A stretch of DNA of 64,000 nt from Anopheles merus (taxonomy: Eukaryota > Arthropoda > Insecta > Diptera > Culicidae), in contig NC_054084.1 of assembly GCF_017562075.2 (NCBI RefSeq), positions 23,176,389 to 23,240,388 of the forward strand. Reading direction: 5' to 3'. Every line of letters begins with the position of its first letter. Positions within the stretch are counted from its first letter, which is position 1. The notes beneath the pieces are model-generated. The model did not search any database. It was not told the DNA's origin and worked only from the letters and a program-made list of their open reading frames with translations. Both the position numbers and the translations under genes were made by a program. This document shows, piece after piece, positions 33,396 to 43,288 of the stretch.

Positions 33396-34379
33396 TCACG
33401 GCCTTCTAGCCTCTTTGGCCATACATTCTGGATGTACTTTAACAAAACCCAAAGCACAGGGTCTTTGCGCGTAATAGTTGATCGCCCCGAGAAACGTTCG
33501 CACTCCCGGGACGTCTGTCGGAGGCTGGAGCTTAATCATGGCAGTAATCTTATCAGGGTCTGGCCGCAACCCTTTTGCATCCAACAAATGGCCCGAATAT
33601 TTAATTTGGGGCTTCCGAAAACTGCATTTCTCTGCACGTAAAGTAAAACCGTACTCTTGTAGTTTCTCTAACACGGCATGAAGATTACGATCGTGCTCTG
33701 CCATTTCTTTTCCTCCTACAACAATATCATTTAGATACACAGCTACTGGTGACAATCGGTTGTATCTGAATAACGCACGATGCGTGATTACTGTTAAAAA
33801 ATCACGACATTTCTCATCTACCTCCACTTGCAGAAATGCTTCAGAGAGGTCTAATTGGCTGAAAACTGCACAATTGCTCAAACTCGCGAAAATATCTTTT
33901 GACAGAGGTATCGGGTACTGGTGTGTCATTAGCGCATTATTAAGGCCTGTGGAATAGCTACCACAGATCCTTATACTACCGTTTGCCTTGCGCACCACCA
34001 CTATTGAAGCGGCCCACTCCGAATACTTCACATGTGTGATTACCCTTTCTTCCTCTAACTGCTGAAGCTCATCAGTCACTGGCTGTAACATAGCGTACGC
34101 AACAGGTTGCTTGGGGTGAAGCACAGGGAAAGCATCATCCTTCGATTGAAGATTAACCTGTGTCTTTATACAACGCCCGAGCCTATCAGCAAATAACTCC
34201 GGATATGATGTACTAAGAGCCCTACAGCTCACATCGCCGACATCGACTCGCCGACAAATTGATGATAACGGAACATCCCACAAACCAAAAATCTCCATAG
34301 CATCCGCAGCTAACACCAGTAAATCAGCGTTCACAACACGTACCATACACGGCTTACACTGCTGCCCTATGCTTATCAT
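33396..34379 (-). pseudogene. Ty3/gypsy reverse transcriptase with mutated YxDD and deletion
   Basis: Reads through protease-RT linker (FADRLGRCIKTQ, PVAYAML), then ASIVVVRKANGSIRICGSYSTGLN, FSQLDLSEAFLQVEVDE and FRYNRLS. About 25-30 residues of the palm are missing between RLS and VAVYLNDIVVGG. The catalytic box is YLND instead of YLDD, replacing an essential Asp. FTLRAEKCSF, YSGHLLDAKGLRPDPDKI and TFLGAINYY follow. RNase H is absent before the stop. Ty3/gypsy with certainty; clade not assigned. Confidence 0.85.
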
Positions 34380-34458
34380 ACACTGGATCTCGCCTTAAAT
34401 GTGCAAAAGGCTCTCCGGATCCTGTTTTGGCTTTAATGTCAGGTTGTGTCATCGCCGG

Positions 34459-34743
34459 TTAACCAATATCCAACCAATGCTTTTTCGATATTAGGGTTAT
34501 GTCGGCACCAGAATCGATCATCATCCGAGTTGGCATCTCATTTAAAAAAACATTCACCAGTCCACGTTTAAAATACGAAATTCTGTTTATCCAAACAGTT
34601 CTTATGCTCTTTTGCCTCCCACCGTTGGACAATCTTAAAGTGGAGTTACAAAATCCGTCCATGTGCCCGTACCGATGGCATTTACGACAATGGTGACTTT
34701 TATGTGGGCATCTCCTGGCATGATGCCCTTCACCGCACAACAA
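34459..34743 (-). pseudogene. Gypsy gag zinc knuckle and protease start
   Basis: MLCGEGHHARRCPHKSHHCRKCHRYGHMDGFC carries two CCHC-like knuckles. It is followed by MMIDSGADITLI, the aspartic protease active-site motif (DSGA). It precedes the RT frame in the right order on the minus strand. Upstream gag is not recognisable (34750-35090 has no clear frame). Confidence 0.8.
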
Positions 34744-35099
34744 ACACTTAATCGAGGACTCGGCCTTGCTCTCATGCTTAGTGTTATTTGGCGTTTTGGA
34801 ATATTTGCTGACCTCGTACTACACTGACTGTTTTATCGGCGTTTATCATAGCATCATCATATCTTAAAGTGGGTAGACGTTTGCATTCTTCTGTCATTTC
34901 ATCAAGGGTAATCACACATTTGTCACATAAACAAAAATGCGCTTCGCAAGGGTGATTTGAGTTAGCTCACACTAACATTATTGGTGCACGAAAGTTAACA
35001 CTAGGTGCATTAAATAAACATGTGCAAGAATGGACGGGGCTTGGCAACCAAACCCAAAACAAACCGTGCCGAATCTGACGTGCGTTTTAATTCAACTGT
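34744..35099. other. No clear gene; probable gag/5' remnant of the gypsy element
   Basis: No conserved motif. The sequence changes to MADF-family DNA at about 35100 (AATTAAACTGTTTTATATACAT). No 5' LTR matching 31130-31351 was found. Confidence 0.35.
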
Positions 35100-35558
35100 G
35101 TGAAATTAAACTGTTTTATATACATACTAGGTCATTGTCAGCCAGCGAGGCATCTACGGTTGCCCGCAGAAAATTCATCAGCCTGTAGCAGTACCACTTA
35201 GGCGGCATTTAGGGATCTGAAATTAACAATAATAAATATAAGCACGATTTAATGTGTTTCATTACAATCATTTGCAGCGCGTCTAGCAAATTCGTTTTTG
35301 AAACGAAACTAAATTTTAATGGATACGTGAGCTGGCGGAATTGGATGGCGAACGTTCATAGCTCTACCTCCTAGTGGTACTGCTTGGGCTGTTGCTATGC
35401 TGCGGGTAACCATCGCTGGCTGAGCTTGGGCCATGTTGTCCCTCATCTCGATGTACCGCTGTACATCAAAAAGCCTGCGTTTAGGCATCACAGCTGGCGC
35501 CTGGCAACGAGGGCATATGAACGAATGCATAGATGCTTCTGCTGCTTCTGCAGTGTTG
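35100..35558 (-). pseudogene. MADF-family unit: N-terminal-type exon plus exon B
   Basis: A frame from 35532 reads MHSFICPRCQAPAVMPKRRLFDVQ (a CPRC zinc-binding pair), YIEMRDNMAQAQPAM and SIATAQAVPLGGRAM to 35309. Downstream, after an intron-like part with TTAATTTCAG, 35214-35145 encodes PKWYCYRLMNFLRATVDASLAD, the 'exon B' end of the MADF unit seen at 38.5-39.9 kb and 52.7 kb. No MADF exon A is present here. It follows the LTR at 35559 directly on the minus strand. Confidence 0.5.
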
Positions 35559-35787
35559 TGTGTTTGGTTTCTCGCTGAGGTACTTTTATTTATCACTAAT
35601 ATAGTACACAATAATAAATATTAACAAGCACAATTACACATTAAAAATACCCGGCCGCGCCAGCCGTACCATGTCCTGGCGGGAGCCCTGCTCGACCGGC
35701 TGCTCGCAACACCTCTCTTGTTCGAGCGCACACGACACACACTAAGCGGCCCGCGCGTAGGGTGCGTACGACAGTGTGCGTGACACA
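35559..35787 (-). mobile_element. LTR, tRNA-Ser LTR family, subfamily 2
   Basis: 229 bp on the minus strand, TGTGTCACGC...CAAACACA, about three substitutions from 11100-11328. Purine-rich GTCCAGGGGACGACAG precedes it. On its 5' side lie the Transib-like insertion and the Ala-rich exon, the same order as at 10.8-11.3 kb. Confidence 0.7.
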
Positions 35788-35814
35788 CTGTCGTCCCCTG
35801 GACATTGACCAGTG

Positions 35815-36789
35815 CACAGTGGGCAACGGCCATACAAACGCCGGGATGAAAATCAATTCCTCGTGCTATTGCAGTTTTTCTTCATTCAATACCATTGCTC
35901 TTACTACACAAGGCAGTCCTGTACTAAAATTGTCTAGACAGCGAAAAAACCTTTATAATTATCGCTCACAACATTAAATTATTGTGTAGTACTTAACAGC
36001 ATCAACAATTATTGTTAAGAAATAAAACAAAGGTGGAGTAAGTTCGTTACTTAAAACGATTTTTAAGTATTACGCGCTAAAAAAGCCGAGTTTTTCATGG
36101 TTAGTTTTGAAAAGAGCTTACGATCTTACGATCTTTTTCAAACGGTTTTTCTCGGTTCAGCTTTGTTTATTATGCCTGTTTGTTTCAAATGCCCGTTTAT
36201 GACAGTTAGTTCGATACTTGTGGTGTATGGCTCATACAACAACACGCCAAAATCGCCCGCGCTATTTTCAAGAAAAAGTTCAATAATTTTCGGGGTCGCG
36301 GATGGTTGCAGCTAATTTCAACGTCAAAACGTAGGAAAAATGTTGATCTTTCCGATGATATACGACACACGAGTGAAATCGAGTCGAATCATAAAAAAAT
36401 TCACTCTCCAAAATGAAAATATCCAAAAATTCGGCAGGGATGTTTGGTTTTCAATCATTAATGAACTTTAAAAACAAGTTTTTGCTAAATATTCAGACAT
36501 AACATCAAAGTATGACAAAAAACATTTCCAATGACACATTAATTATCAAAATCTAACCATCATATACTGAAATATGAAGGTTTATGTTCGGTCGAAAAAT
36601 AGCTCAAATTTGGGACAAAAAAACACAAAGTTTACACTTTGATGGCCTATATCTCAGTAAGTTTAAGATAAAAACGTGAAATATTTTGGTTTCAACTAAG
36701 TTTAAGTATCTATTTTAAGAAAATAATTATGGTGTTATCCTGCGATGAAGTTGGATTTTCGATTTTTATACAGGCGTTTGCCCAATGTG
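35815..36789. mobile_element. Transib-like non-autonomous element, 975 bp
   Basis: Starts CACAGTGGGCAA and ends TTGCCCAATGTG (inverted, one mismatch in 12), with exact 5-bp duplication CAGTG (35810-35814, 36790-36794). The undisturbed sequence ACCAGTGGTAGCACAAC at 11070-11085 confirms the insertion. The CACAGTG heptamer equals the consensus RAG signal heptamer, as in Transib ends. AT-rich interior, no transposase. Confidence 0.75.
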
Positions 36790-37056
36790 CAGTGGTAGCA
36801 CAACTACCACGGCAAGTCCAGGGGTCGGCACGGCTGCCCACAACATGCTGCTTCTGCTGCTTCTGCTGCGTCTGCTGCGTCTGCAGCTTCTGCTGTTCCA
36901 ACAGATGCTTCTGCTGCTCTGCTGTTCCAACACGAGCAGCTGCAGCCCGCGCTGCCTGCCGGGTTGTTACACCACCACCTCCAACCATCGCTGCCTGTTG
37001 GCGGGATTCGGCTTTTGATGCAGCTTTCGCACGTAGTTGGCCTCGAGTCTTCATAG
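36790..37056 (-). CDS. Ala/Gln-rich exon of the MADF-associated gene
   Basis: After acceptor TTATTTCAG the exon starts CTATGAAGACTCG: MKTRGQLRAKAASKAESRQQ, AAMVGGGGVTTRQAARAAAARVG, then a CAG-rich run. A one-base loss relative to 10.9 kb (GCAGAGCAG for GCAGAAGCAG) switches the reading from Ala-rich to Gln-rich. It ends near the family LTR, from which it is now separated by the Transib-like element. No known domain; low-complexity C-terminal tail. Confidence 0.5.
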
Positions 37057-37308
37057 CTGAAATAAAAAAAAAATAATAATTAATTTAGTGATAATTAATA
37101 AGGCAGTTTATCAGCCTACCTTTTTTTTGTTAAGAACACAGAAAATTTTTGACGAACGACACAGGAAGGCACGAAACACAAAATGGACCGATAACGAAGT
37201 CTAGTCTCAAGATGTATGTATTTAGGAGGTGAATTATTACCGACTTTACCGGACAGAGTGACCAGAAATACCGATTCATGTGTACTGACGGTCCTCGAGA
37301 TACACCCC
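37057..37308. other. Intron remnant of the MADF-associated gene
   Basis: 37060-37190 matches 10660-10775 (GTGCCTTCCTGTGTCGTTCGTCA..GTAGGCTGATAAACTGCCTTATTAAT) in reverse orientation, i.e. the intron before the Ala-rich exon. 37195-37265 resembles 20075-20145. No frame. Confidence 0.55.
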
Positions 37309-37781
37309 TGTGATATCTTAGCGGATATTTCATCTCAGTGGACACGGTTTCAACTGAACGCACAATGTTTATTAATTGCGACTTAACTGCCTCGCGTTTT
37401 TCATCAGACTGACCCACTCCACTCGGTCACAAAATAAATTTCATAATTCCCTCTCTCACTCTTTCCTTCTCTTCATTCCCTCTCTTTTCCCCCTTAACCT
37501 AGTCCAGCGAACAGCAGCAACTCGCTTGCTTCTCTGGCCCGTCTGACCACACAAGCCGCCCGCTTGCATTCTACGGTGGGTTTCGCGAAATTCTGGCCGG
37601 TGTCGATGTGATTGAACAACAATTGTGGGTGCCGCCGTTCCAGACAATTGTCGCCAAAACAGATGCCACTCGGACAGCCTACCGTTCGCTCCTCATCCTG
37701 CACCTCTCGCTCCTTCCTCAGCCCGTCCTTCTCGCTCGTTCCTCAGACCGCACATCTCCCTCGTTCCATCGAAATGGAACA
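37309..37781 (-). mobile_element. BEL 3' LTR
   Basis: Minus strand TGTTCCATTTCGATGG...AGATATCACA, 473 bp, preceded by purine-rich GCCGGGAGGA. AATAAA lies in the last third. It lies 20 bp after the BEL integrase stop. Boundaries inferred from TG..CA ends and the purine tract; no second LTR seen. Confidence 0.55.
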
Positions 37782-37801
37782 TCCTCCCGGCCAGGTTGAT
37801 G

Positions 37802-38142
37802 CTACGAATCTATTACCGGAAGAAGAGCCAATTTATGAACAGGACGTTTAAACTCACCACTCTTTGTCTTCACATCCGCTACCCAGATCATTCTGTCCTT
37901 GCCCGGGAACACCCTTGTAATGCGTCCCAGCTTCCACAAATGCGGGGGCGTGTTATCCTCCTTCATTAGAACCAATGCTCCCTCCTTTACGTTGTCCTTT
38001 ATTTTGGTCCACTTGTATCTGGTTTGCAGTTCGCACAAATACTCCCTTTGCCATCTATTCCAGAACTGCTGCCGCAGTTGTTGGATTCGCTGCCATTTAT
38101 TCAAGCGACCTTCAGGCATATCTAAGTATGATGGTTCTGCAA
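37802..38142 (-). pseudogene. Pao/BEL integrase C-terminal fragment
   Basis: EPSYLDMPEGRLNKWQRIQQL, FWNRWQREYLCELQTR, WTKIKDNVKEGALVLMKED and KTKSGEFKRPVHKLALLP match the C-terminal end of BEL polyproteins. The frame is intact from about 38142 to the stop but everything upstream is missing. It was inserted in, or joined to, the MADF locus at about 38145. Confidence 0.85.
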
Positions 38143-38149
38143 CTCAATC

Positions 38150-38537
38150 AAGGGACCGATTGGATCAGTCCTGTTTTTGCGAATTGATAAAAATCCATAA
38201 AATGTATCTAAAAACATAAACTACTAACTAACTAACTAACTCAAATAAACTAAATAAAAATCATCCAAGCATCCGCTGTAAAGTAACGCTGATCAGCCTT
38301 TACTAGAGTTTTATAATAGAGATTTGTGCATTCCATAGCCTCACTCAGTAGACCCGTCGTTCGTAATAGGCGCCTCCAACTGCACTCTCTTCCCTTTCCT
38401 CCGATGCGACGCTCTCCTATTCCGCAGCGGGTCGCAGCGTAGAAGAGGCAATTGGAGTCCCCATTACGCTTACTTATTACAAAAGATATTAATCTACAAA
38501 TAAAGAAAAAAGGAAATAATGAGTTATTTGCGTTTTT
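38150..38537 (-). pseudogene. MADF-family leader segment (paralogue of 52240-52625)
   Basis: About 390 bp match 52240-52625 closely (e.g. TTATAATAGAGATTTGTGCATTCCATAGCCTCACTCAGTAGACCCG). On the minus strand a stretch after a TTGTAG-like acceptor (38470-38330) resembles the start of MADF exon A (ATTGCCTCTTCTACGCTGCGACCCGC) but then diverges. Probably a degenerate exon A. Confidence 0.5.
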
Positions 38538-39156
38538 ACAGAAATCAAACTGTTTTATCTACATACCACACCATTCGCTCTCATCGACTCATCAACTATT
38601 TCCCGCAGAAAGCTCATTGGCCTATAGCAATGCCACTTAGGAGGCGTAGGGATATCTGAAATTATATTCAATAAATATAAGCAAGATTTAATGTGTTTTA
38701 TTACATACATTTGCAGCGCGTCTAGAAAATTCTTACTTACATCCTGTCTTATTGACCGCTTCCAGCTCACGTACCCTGATCGCTCGGTACTTGTACCGGA
38801 GCTGGTGCCAAACTTTCTGGCATCTGGCCACGGTGGTCGCCAGATGCCTGGCTATTTCCCCCCATGCTCCGGCAATCTTTCTTCTATTATTATAGAATGG
38901 GTCATTGGTCTGCCAGAGCATGGGGTGCCCCGATACAAGTCGGATCAAATCCTTTTTATACTGTTTGGAGGAAAGCTTGCAAAACAGGAAAATCATTAAT
39001 TTGTTTTGTGTATAGACCGTCTTGTTTTTGCGAATTCCCTTCCCTCTGCTGCGGGCCACCGCGCAGAAGAGGCAATTGGAGGCCCCATCACATTTTCTTC
39101 TGAGCGTTCTATCTACAAATAAAGTAAAAAGGAAATAATGAGTTATTTGCGTTTTT
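38538..39156 (-). CDS. MADF-domain protein unit 1 (exons A and B)
   Basis: Exon A (about 39119-38741) starts after TTATTTGTAG and has a KCDGASNCLFCAV cysteine motif, a basic SRGKGIRKNK stretch and the MADF core: DLIRLVSGHPMLW, YNNRRKIAGAWGEIARHL, VARCQKVWHQLRYKYRAIRVREL. Donor GGAT|GTAAGT. Exon B (about 38659-38562) begins after AATTTCAG in matching phase: IPTPPKWHCYRPMSFLREIV, DESMRANG, then donor GTATGT. MADF domains are Myb/SANT-like DNA-binding folds. The unit is repeated in tandem with a 619-bp period. No stop occurs in the exons, unlike most frames nearby. Confidence 0.65.
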
Positions 39157-39774
39157 ACAGAAATTAAACTGTTTTATCTACATATCACACCATTCGCTCT
39201 CAGCGACTCATCAACTGTTTCCTGCAGAAAGCTCATTGGCCTATAGCAGTGCCACTTAGGAGGCGAAGGGGGATCTGAAATTATAATCAATAAATATAAG
39301 CAAGATTTAATGTGTTTTATTACATACATTTTCAGCGCGTCTAGAAAATTCTTACTTACATCCTGTCTTATTGACCGCTGCCAGCTCACGTATCCTTATT
39401 GCTCGGTACTTGTACCGGAGCTGGTGCCAAACTTTCTGGCATCTGGCCACGGTGGTCGCCAGATGCCTGGCTATTTCCCCCATGCTCCGGCAGTCTGTTT
39501 TCTATTATTATAGAAGTTGTGATTGGTCTACCAGAGCATCAGGTGCCCCGATACAAGTTGAATAAGATTTCGTTTTTCATTTTTAGAGGAATGCTTGCAA
39601 AATAGGAAAATCATTAATTTGTTATGTGTATAGACCGTCTTGTTTTTGCGAATTCCCTTCCCTCTGCTGCGGACCACCGCGTAGAAGAGGCAATTGGAGG
39701 CCCCATCACATTTTCTTCTGAGCGTTCTATCTACAAAAAAAGTAAAAAGGAAATAATGAGTTATTTGCGTTTTT
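39157..39774 (-). CDS. MADF-domain protein unit 2 (exons A and B)
   Basis: Tandem copy of unit 1, period 618-619 bp. Exon A (about 39737-39360): RTLRRKCDGASNCLFYAV, RSRGKGIRKNKTVYTHNK, NLIQLVSGHLMLW. The core is then interrupted by sequence change (AACCAATCACAACTTC), after which TVARCQKVWHQLRYKYRAIR resumes. Exon B (about 39278-39180): PPSPPKWHCYRPMSFLQETVDESLRANG. Both exons keep splice signals. A third, partial unit lies upstream (39775-39902). Confidence 0.6.
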
Positions 39775-39902
39775 ACAGAAATTAAACTGGTTTTATCTAC
39801 ATACCACACCATTCGCTCTCAGCGACTCATCAACTGTTTCCTGCAGAAAGCTCATTGGCCTATAGCAGTGCCACTTAGGAGGCGTAGGGGGATCTGAAAT
39901 TA
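39775..39902 (-). pseudogene. MADF unit 3, exon B only
   Basis: Repeats the first 128 bp of the unit (exon B: PPKWHCYRPMSFLQETVDESLRANG) and stops abruptly at 39902, where GC-rich leader DNA of the LTR element begins. Confidence 0.6.
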
Positions 39903-40671
39903 TGGGCATTGTTCTTCGCCCTCCTACGATGCGTTGGCTCATCGCCCTTCTTTTATGCTGTGGCAATTTGCAATTTGGTGACGCCCGTTCGACTGCAGCC
40001 GGGACGGCATGCTACCTCGTCCCCTCTGGACACTGTGGCTGTAGCCGAGGCGCAATTGGCGACGCCTGTTCAACTACAGCCAGGGCGAAAGCGTTCGCGC
40101 CGATGTGTGCTGCTGTGTTGCAGCCGATGCAACTTGTGCGTTGCCGATCCTGTTGTGCTGCCGAGGCGGAATGGTACGTCGCCGTGGTGAGAGGCAGGGC
40201 TCGAGCCGCGGCGGAATTGCTGCCTCGCCGATGATGTGCTGAGCTCGAGCCGGGGCGGTATTGCTCGTCGCCGATGGATGCTTGCACTGCTGCTGCTGCA
40301 GCTGGGCGGAATGCGTCCTCGCCCGATGAAGCTGGGGCTGCAGCATGGGCGGATGTGACGCCCATCCGATGTTCCAGCAGCAAGGCGGAAAGGTGCCTCA
40401 CCTCTGGTGCTGCTGGCGTTGCTAGGGCTGCAGCTCGACGACCTTCCTTGTCGCCGAGAGTGTGTGCTCGGCTGCCCATGTGGTCGCCAATGATGGGACG
40501 GCAGCCGGGGGCCTCGGTGTTGGCGGCGGTGGCGACCCAAACCGTTCGCGGTGTCCCGCAAGCACGGGGACCGGTGCCAACGCGATGGCCGCTGCGATGA
40601 TGCAGCAAAAACGAGATGGGCCCGATCGCGATGGCGTCCGCGGGTTCTTGTTGGATCCCCCTTACGCAGGA
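39903..40671 (-). mobile_element. GC-rich leader of the tRNA-Ser LTR element
   Basis: Runs from the primer-binding site at 40672 leftwards. About 60% GC with recurring CGCCGATG, GAGCCG and GCAGC motifs, like the interior of the element at 27.3-27.9 kb. It starts with the shared GGATCC..GGGGGATCC context. Long overlapping frames on both strands (Ala/Arg/Ser-rich) are compositional; none has a gag motif. Confidence 0.5.
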
Positions 40672-40691
40672 GGATCCCATCCTCGTCGCCA
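40672..40691 (-). promoter_or_regulatory. Primer-binding site matching tRNA-Ser(GCU)
   Basis: Minus strand TGGCGACGAGGATGGGATCC begins one base after the LTR end. It complements 18 nt of the 3' end of insect tRNA-Ser(GCU) (..ATCCCATCCTCGTCGCCA), recalled from its acceptor stem GACGAGG/CCTCGTC. A degenerate version lies at 27916-27934. Confidence 0.7.
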
Positions 40692-40692
40692 C

Positions 40693-40933
40693 TGTTATGA
40701 ACTGCTCTTTTGTATTTATTTAGACACTTTATACAAAGTACATAATAAATAAAACATAAACGAAAACAAACAATACACTTTAAAATATAATAGTACGGTG
40801 GCCGCACACCAGCCGCACCGAGCGCCCCTGCCGAGAGCTATTGCTCGATCGGCTCGCAAACACACTCTAACTGTGCGCTTGGCACACACTAAGCCTTGCG
40901 CTGCTTAGTGTGTGCGACAGTGTGTGTGACACA
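40693..40933 (-). mobile_element. LTR, tRNA-Ser LTR family, subfamily 1
   Basis: 241 bp, minus strand TGTGTCACACACACTGTCG...GTTCATAACA. The primer-binding site lies on its 3' side and an Ala-rich exon on its 5' side, so it has element sequence on both sides, as in tandem or recombined elements. The solo LTR at 8487-8705 is the same subfamily. Only about 60% like the subfamily-2 LTRs in the GC-rich half. Confidence 0.7.
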
Positions 40934-41254
40934 CTGTCGTCCTCCTGGACGTTGACCGGTGGCAGCGCAACTGCCACGGCAAGTCCAGGGGTCGGCACGG
41001 CTGCCCACAACACTGCTGATGCTTTTGCTGCTGCTTCTGCTGCTGCTACTGCTGCTGCTGCTACTGCTGCTGCTATAGCTTCTGCTGCTTTTGCTACTGC
41101 TGCTGCTGCTGCTGCTGCTGCTATAGCTTCTGCTGCTTTTTCTGCTGCTGCTGCTTTTGCTGCTGCTAATGCGTCTGCCGCTTCTGCAGCTTCAGCAGCT
41201 TCTGCTGCATCTGCAGCTTTTGCTGTTTCTGCTGCGTCTAATTCTGTTCTCATC
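40934..41254 (-). CDS. Ala-rich exon (third copy) upstream of LTR
   Basis: After CTATTACAG an ATG at 41253 opens MRTELDAAETAKAADAAEAAEAAEAADA, followed by a nearly pure Ala/Glu/Lys stretch from GCT/GCA repeats, then VLWAAVPTPGLAVAVALPPVNVQEDD and into the LTR. The CCGTGCCGAC(C/T)CCTGGACTTGCCG block is shared with 11035-11060 and 36800-36825. A coiled or helical low-complexity tail; function unknown. No MADF exon is found upstream; repeat R begins at about 41320. Confidence 0.5.
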
Positions 41255-41372
41255 TGTAATAGAACGAAATGATTAATAATGTTTGAGCAAATGTTTCATT
41301 CATGGGCAGGTCATCCATTTTGTATGAAAGTTTGATCTTTCACGACTGAAAAGCATTTCTCCTCGGTTCTAA

Positions 41373-42060
41373 TCTATCTATATCTATAAAAATCTCGTGT
41401 CACGGTGTTTGTTGCGAGCAAGCTCCGAATCGGCTGAATTATTTTCAACGAAACTTTGCACACACCTTATGGTGATATGAGAATAGGTTTTAAGACTCAC
41501 ATCATTTTCAGAAGTTGCACTAAACTTATTTTATAACCAATTTTCTAATCCCATGCCAAGAGCAGTATTGTTGTCGTTGTATACAGCGCTTTGACACTCG
41601 GTGTTAAGTGCAGTTTACACTGGTGTTAAAACCCCGCAAGAAACTTCGAGCAGTTTGCGAGCTCGCACGAGTCCTTGCAATCGCGCTTTTTAGCTTATCT
41701 TAATTTAATTTTGTTTAGATTTTCTTAATTTGACAGTTCTTATACTAATTTGACACATCAAATGCCAAACTCAAAAGAAATTCTCTTTACGGCAAATTTA
41801 AAAAACCATTTAAAATAGCACAAAATTTCAATTTTTTCAAACTCCGTGGTAAACCTAAAACTCAGTAGTACCCAAGCGGATGATAATAGATCTTAATTAT
41901 CTACTGTTATTACGACCGATAAGAAGAATCGAAGCTTTGGGATAAAACCATAGTAATCATTGTAATCGTTGTTTTATACTCCTTGGATTGCAAATTTTTC
42001 TATTTTTAATAAAAACGGGACATTAATTTTATCCCGCGTGAAACCGGGTAAATCAGCTAG
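41373..42060 (+). mobile_element. Helitron (non-autonomous) 1
   Basis: Starts TCTATCTATATCTATAAAAATCTCGTGTCACGG and ends with a CCCG..CGGG hairpin 8 bp before CTAG (42057-42060). The 5' TC, 3' CTRR and hairpin are Helitron hallmarks. About 690 bp, no Rep/helicase. It abuts a second Helitron directly. The start could be 4-10 bp further in because TCTA repeats. Confidence 0.75.
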
Positions 42061-42534
<474 letters not shown>

Positions 42535-43110
42535 TAGTCGTATAGATTTCAAAGTTTTATTGATGATCTGTTTTGATTAATGGGATGTGTTAATAATTAT
42601 TAACGACCGATTCGTATAAAAAGTGTAATTGCTGACAGAGGGCGACATGTTAAATTTTTAAACACAGCCACAAATACCTGTCCTATTAGTGGGCATGGTA
42701 CTATTTTCGATTTTTGTGCTATTTTCTTTTCTATAGCTTCTAGTTTTTTCTGTTTACATCCATAACAATACAGTTAATCGTTATCTAGACCGGTTGGCCA
42801 TAAAAAAAAGATTTTTATTTTACACAAACAGAATTACTCCTGACTAAAGGTAAACTATTAACTATATCTGGCTGATTCTAGACTTCGACTTCGACTGACT
42901 AAACCTAACGAGCTAATCTTCTAACTAGGCCGCTGGTTTCTGGCTGCATTGGTCCGTTCTCACGATCGGTCTGCGTGTCGCATTACTTGCGCATGTCGCC
43001 GTTTTCCGCTCGTGGCCGGTGTAGCGTTACATCTTCGTCTGCTCGTAGCCGGTGTGGAATGCTAGCTTGCAGTCTGGTTTCTAGCGGGTCGGTCTAACTA
43101 TACCCATGAC
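42535..43110. other. Repeat R, then no clear gene
   Basis: 42535-42660 continues repeat R (TAATAATTATTAACGACCGATTCG, CAGAGGGCGACA). 42880-43100 has short GACTTCGACTTCGACTGAC and CTCGTGGCCGGTGTAGC repeats and may be the degraded upstream part of the non-LTR element that starts to be readable at 43112. Confidence 0.4.
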
Positions 43111-43111
43111 A

Positions 43112-43288
43112 GTGATCACTACCCACTTTTTGTCCAAAGCCATCAACTAACCCACAGCCCTCAAAAACGTCCCAGGTGGAAATATGAGACGGCTGACTGG
43201 GAAAAATACAAAATGGAAATGACATACACATTATCCTTAAATGATCCTCTCTCCCTTACTCATTTTACATGGATAATAACAAATGCAG
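43112..43288 (+). pseudogene. R1/I-like non-LTR ORF2, part 1
   Basis: DSDHYPLFVQSHQL, KRPRWKYETADWEKYKMEM and TWIITNA form the end of an endonuclease domain (SDHYP) and the linker to RT. The frame stops at the gypsy LTR and continues at 50815 after the 4-bp duplication, showing the gypsy element inserted here. Confidence 0.65.

Noticed and set aside
40012..40807. Overlapping frames of 226 and 245 codons on the minus strand
   Set aside because: GC-rich repeats in the LTR leader keep several frames open at once; no gag motif, and one frame crosses the LTR boundary and primer site.
35559..40933. One intact LTR element bounded by the LTRs at 40693 and 35559
   Set aside because: The two LTRs belong to diverged subfamilies, so they cannot be the pair made at one recent insertion; reported as an association only.
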